From the NCBI GenBank assembly GCA_037893225.1, contig JAZGUH010000058.1, positions 1,135,280-1,199,279 on the forward strand: 64,000 bases of DNA, read 5' to 3'. Below, piece after piece: positions 60,421-64,000 of this stretch (position 1 is the first letter of the stretch; each line of letters begins with the position of its first letter). The notes beneath the pieces are model-generated. The model saw nothing but the letters and a program-made list of their open reading frames with translations, had not been told where the DNA came from and ran no database searches. Made by a program: the position numbers and the translations under genes. The stretch comes from Hippasteria phrygiana (taxonomy: Eukaryota > Echinodermata > Asteroidea > Valvatida > Goniasteridae).

Positions 60421-61175
60421 GCCCCGCCTCTGATATTGACCGATAACAGTTGAGTGGCGTGTCTGCCACTTTTGTCAGACTTGTTAGAGCATATTTGCGT
60501 CTGTGATTGCTTAACACGTCAAGGCTGGTACTAATGGGTCTGATATTAGCATGTGTTTTCCAGAGACTTTTCAAAACGTGGTTCTGAGATAAACGGACTG
60601 GAAACAATATTTGTACACAATACATACAATTATTTTCATCCATTAATTTGTTTTTTTTAATCAAGAGCTGTACGGAATGAGGATTGTTTTGATGAATGGT
60701 CCTGCATTAACAAACAAACCTGTAAATCCCAGAGGTGGTTGATTTCCAACAGTTTTACCTAAACCCGATTGGTGATACATGTATACAATGTATGTAATCA
60801 TGGGACAAATATTGGAAAGTAAGGGGCATTGTAAAAGTTAGGCTTTTTTAATGTTGAGGTCACACCCCTTTTCTTGGCTTTATAATGTCTGTCCCCTCCC
60901 CTAACCCTAGATCTGCTCCTTCGTACCACATTGTGATTCATGATTATAGTGTAAGAGATATCATACTTAATTTGGCTTTAAAACCTTTTGCCTTCAAAAC
61001 CTTTGTCAAATGCAAGTCAACTCTTCAAATGAACATAACATGACAAAAAAAAAGAGGTGCTATTTTGTAACTGATCAATGTTGGGAAAATAGTTAATGGC
61101 TAATTCTACATATTGAATGGAAACACTTGTATACACTGGCTGTATATATTTTCCTGAAGCTTTTCACTTTTACAG

Positions 61176-61225
61176 GCTCTGGCAAGACGTTAACAAATAC
61201 CATTGAAAAAGAGAAAGAAACAAAT
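61176..61225 (+). CDS. Candidate exon c
   Basis: After TTTCACTTTTACAG, with one base from exon b, the frame reads GSGKTLTNTIEKEKETN and reaches AAAT/GTACGT (or 61229, AC/GTGTAT, which is needed for the phase of exon d). The GSGKT resembles a P-loop, but no other ATPase feature surrounds it, so that reading is not supported. Confidence 0.3.
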
Positions 61226-61536
61226 GTACGTGTATTTGGAAAGAAATTGCACAGTAAACATTTTGTTGTGGCAGACTAACTATGTAAAATATTTTGTACA
61301 TAAATAAATAAATAAAAAATAAAAAATCTTGTGAAGAAAGTTTGAGCATTCCAAATGTGTTCTGTTACGGTAGTGACCTGGAACATTTGCTGTCTTTAAA
61401 TAAGCTAGCATGACGATACTGAGAGAATACACTAAACATTACTTGTTGACACGGAATTTTGATAGGAATTCAGCATGCAAAGATGCCATTTCACTTTTGA
61501 CCCCTGACCTATGACACCCTGTTACCATGCATACAG

Positions 61537-61631
61537 TCGTATCGTCTGATAGGCAAGATGAGAACTGGCTCCGTCTGACTCTACTTGTCGGCAAACTCAA
61601 CCAGTCGAACCTGATGCAGGGGGAATGGTGA
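61537..61631 (+). CDS. Candidate terminal exon d
   Basis: After ACCATGCATACAG, with one base from the previous exon, the frame reads VSSDRQDENWLRLTLLVGKL then NQSNLMQGEW and TGA. Codon use and composition look coding. The protein was not recognised. An AATAAA stands at 62051. Confidence 0.4.
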
Positions 61632-62229
61632 AGCAAAACTTACTATCTTTGCAAGAAATATGAACATTATTTGTTTTTCTTTGTGTCATATCCTTTCCTT
61701 CAGCTTTGCATTTGGTTTAACGTTCTTCCTTAAGGATGATCTTTTATTTGGTGTTTTTATTTTTAAGATGACATTTTCAGTTTTACCTGAAATATATTTT
61801 GAAATTTAAATTTAGTGATGATTTCACATACCTTGAGATGTGATTCTGCCTAAATGGTGATGTAAAAGAAAACGAATGGAATTCATTGTGGATGGCACCT
61901 TTTTTTTAAAGACAAAATTGCAGTTTAAACGACACTGCCCTCGTACAAATTTAAGGAATAATAAGTGAATTTGACACCTTTCCCCCGAAGAAACTGAATT
62001 ATTATTGTGTTTTAGTGGCCCTCGGGGATCATCCAAATCAGTGACCGTTGAATAAACTCATTCAATTTAACAGTGAATCTACCGAAGATTTGTAAATTTA
62101 TCCCCAGCCCTGGCATGGTACGATTTTGAAGAAAAATGTGTCCATTTTATGCCGAAAACAGTTGGCTTTCCAAAGATATGTCAAGTGGTATTTTTTAAAG
62201 ATTCCTATACACAAATTGATAAAATATAC

Positions 62230-62468
62230 CTTGAGGTGATTCCCAGGAGCAAGATTTAAAGTGTGTGGCGTACTCATTGTAGCACTGACCACTGGAGTCA
62301 AAATTTGCGTGGTTATCCGGCGCTCTGCTGCTGTCATCACGCTCGACCTTAATCTGGGCGGACACGAGAACTGGTTGCTGTGGATAAACAAAAGATGAGG
62401 TGAATTTGTCTCCCGCATTGTGGAAGACATAATGGTCCTGGATAACCATCGCCTGTTCACTCACAGCT
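62230..62468 (-). CDS. Candidate internal exon of an unidentified minus-strand gene
   Basis: On minus, ATAGTTTCAG is followed by a 79-codon open frame (AVSEQAMVIQDHYVFHNAG, VYPQQPVLVSAQIKVERDDS, QCYNEYATHFKSCSW) that ends CTCAAG/GTATAT. It enters with two bases of a codon pending and leaves with one. Composition is GC-balanced and coding-like. IKVE fits a SUMO consensus, and the residue mix resembles the disordered part of a transcription factor, but no family was recognised. It is convergent with candidate exons a-d. Confidence 0.5.
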
Positions 62469-62589
62469 CTGAAACTATTGATGCCTTGGTAAATAGCAAA
62501 GAAGCTCGGGTTCGTCCATTGTCCTTAATATTCCAAAACGACCGAGTTATTCGGTATCTTTGGATTCAACTAAAAATTCAGTGGACCAC

Positions 62590-63310
62590 ACGCCCCCCCC
62601 CCCAAAAAAAAATGTATTTTAGAAGAAAAAAATGAAATAAAAGGAAAGGGAGTAATTTTTTGCATGATTCTCAAAACGGCGAAGAGCTTTTTTTGTTACC
62701 AGAAAGACTACCAGCTCTTTTGCCAAGATTTGTAGGAAAAGTGTGACCCCGACAAGGGCATATCCGGGGGGGTGGGGGGGGGGGGGGGGTGAACCCCCCC
62801 CCCCCTCTCACCCTGCTCGTTCCTAATTTTTTTGCTTGAAATGGCCTATGCCTAAAGTTGCAAACCAGAAAAGCAAAACCCTGTAAAGGTCTTATTTTGC
62901 GTGTACGGGGTAAGAACAAAACAAAGAGTTTCAATGGCGCCACCAACGTTGAAAAAGTGCCCCCCCGCTTGTAACATTTTGTTCGCAGGGCGAAACATTT
63001 GTTGAGGCAAATGTACGAAAACAAATTTAGACCGACCCCCCCCCCCCCCCCCCCCCCCCCTTGCAAATTCGCCCTCTCCAATAGTATGCCTACTTGATGG
63101 ATAAGTGGGCGTCTCCCGCTGCCGGCTCATTTGACCATTGGCTGCTGAACGGAACCTCAGTGGAATTTCTCCGGAACCGGAATGGGAGGACCATTTTTAG
63201 GCCTGGGGCGTCTTCTCGCATGCTGAAATGTAAACATATAAACAATCAATTAGTAAATAAATAACCCCTTTGTTTTAGAAAATTAAGAACAATCTACGAT
63301 TTTATATTGG
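62590..63310. other. Region with long C/G runs
   Basis: C- and G-runs of 10-24 bp at 62594, 62769-62790, 62797-62806 and 63038-63060 break the sequence. A further minus-strand acceptor-like site (TACATTTCAG near 63222) is followed by a 44-codon frame, but no good donor or homology supports it. Confidence 0.4.
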
Positions 63311-63594
63311 GGGATAGGGGGCGTCAAGGGCAGATAGGAGGGGGATGGGACGTGGGCCATATGCCCCCAAAACCAATCTTTTGTGTTTTAATAATAGTGA
63401 ATAACTCCATATTGTGTTGCCTTAAAAGCCGCATAGGCCTAATACAAGAGGCGCTCAGCAAGCAGCTATGGCGCCACCAACGTTACATAAAGACCTTACT
63501 CCACCCCCACCTCCGCCTTTACATTATTTTGTGAAGTTTTCGGAGGTCTTTTTTCTTTCTTATTTCTTAGTTCAATTTTGCCCGGTCTTGGTGT

Positions 63595-63830
63595 TTTTGC
63601 CCCCCCCCCCCCCCCCCCCTCCAAAAAAAAAAGAATATGTTCTGGATCCGCCAGGCGTTTTACTATTTGGTTTTGATTGTCCAAAAAAATCTACGGCACT
63701 CCACAAAATGTTCACAAAATAATTTGAAAAGCGTTTTTTTTTTTTTGGGGGGGGGGGGGGCCGGGGTTGTTTTGGCGGGAGGTGGGGGGGGGGGGGGGGG
63801 GGGGGGGGGGCTTTCTGACGATAGTGGCGC
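63595..63830. repeat. Poly-C and poly-G tracts
   Basis: C19 near 63601-63619, G-runs at 63747-63760 and a 27-bp G-run at 63784-63810, in a 200-bp stretch. Confidence 0.85.
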
Positions 63831-63906
63831 AAAATTTTAACGACAATATTGTGGGCGGCAGTTGTGGTTGCATGTAGGCCTATACACTCATCACCCCTAC
63901 ACAACC

Positions 63907-63989
63907 TTAACCCATTCGCGCCCGACGGGACTCCAATCTTTAACGTAAAATTAAGTGTAAGAAAAATTATTTGGGCATGAAAGGGTTAA
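63907..63989. mobile_element. Very short TTAA-flanked MITE
   Basis: TTAA (63907-63910, 63986-63989) flanks CCCATTCGCGCCCGAC and GGGCATGAAAGGG, inverted ends with CCC/GGG termini as in the 10892 family but otherwise different. Confidence 0.55.
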
Positions 63990-64000
63990 TACACAGCAAA

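Noticed and set aside
61176..61225. P-loop ATPase (GSGKT)
   Set aside because: The motif is within a 16-codon exon candidate, with no preceding hydrophobic strand and no Walker B nearby; most likely chance.
63090..63222. Minus-strand exon reading RRRPRPKNGPPIPVPEKFH
   Set aside because: The acceptor is good, but the frame stops after 20 codons. The alternative frame has no donor that fits the exon at 62468.

Overview
This window is nuclear DNA from an animal, most likely a marine invertebrate. It has spliced genes with GT-AG introns, is AT-leaning, and is full of short ACATGTAC-type simple sequence, tRNA-derived SINEs, MITEs and several clades of non-LTR retrotransposon. The gene content and gene order fit an invertebrate deuterostome such as an echinoderm, hemichordate or cephalochordate, but the species cannot be fixed from the sequence.

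Layout. (1) About 1-26157, minus strand: six coding exons of ceramide kinase (CERK), running off the left edge inside the diacylglycerol-kinase-type catalytic domain. Its large introns hold mariner relics, CR1/L2-group LINE relics, a RecQ-like helicase fragment, a stack of four nested DNA transposons, a foldback-like structure bounded by opposed 16-bp minisatellites, and many MITEs. (2) 27066-27875, plus strand: an intronless enoyl-CoA reductase (TECR)-like gene, divergent from CERK across about 0.9 kb. (3) 30591-55509, plus strand: a complete 11-exon TBC1D22 Rab-GAP gene. All splice phases agree and the predicted protein is 523 aa, with both TBC finger residues present. Its intron 10 carries a full-length Tx1-like LINE with two intact ORFs, inserted in a (TTC)n microsatellite, followed by a roughly 595-bp tandem repeat rich in TGACGTCA. 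(4) 55510-64000: four small phase-compatible exon candidates on plus, one good exon candidate on minus, minisatellites and more MITEs.

How the genes relate. CERK makes ceramide-1-phosphate, TECR-like enzymes finish very-long-chain fatty acyl elongation (which feeds ceramide synthesis), and TBC1D22 is a Golgi-associated Rab-GAP-family protein. CERK and TBC1D22 are also head-to-head neighbours on human 22q13, so the order here looks like an old retained linkage, with the TECR-like gene between them.

The most unusual structures are two tandem arrays built around splice signals of TBC1D22. In intron 7, seven full 39-nt units each have an acceptor and a donor and keep the reading frame. In intron 9, the 3' end of exon 9 and its splice donor are repeatedly copied into the intron. 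Also notable are the microsatellite-targeted LINE, the nested transposon stack, and a captured-looking exon inside the foldback-like structure. All exon calls come from reading frames, splice consensus and recalled family sequence; no alignment was run.
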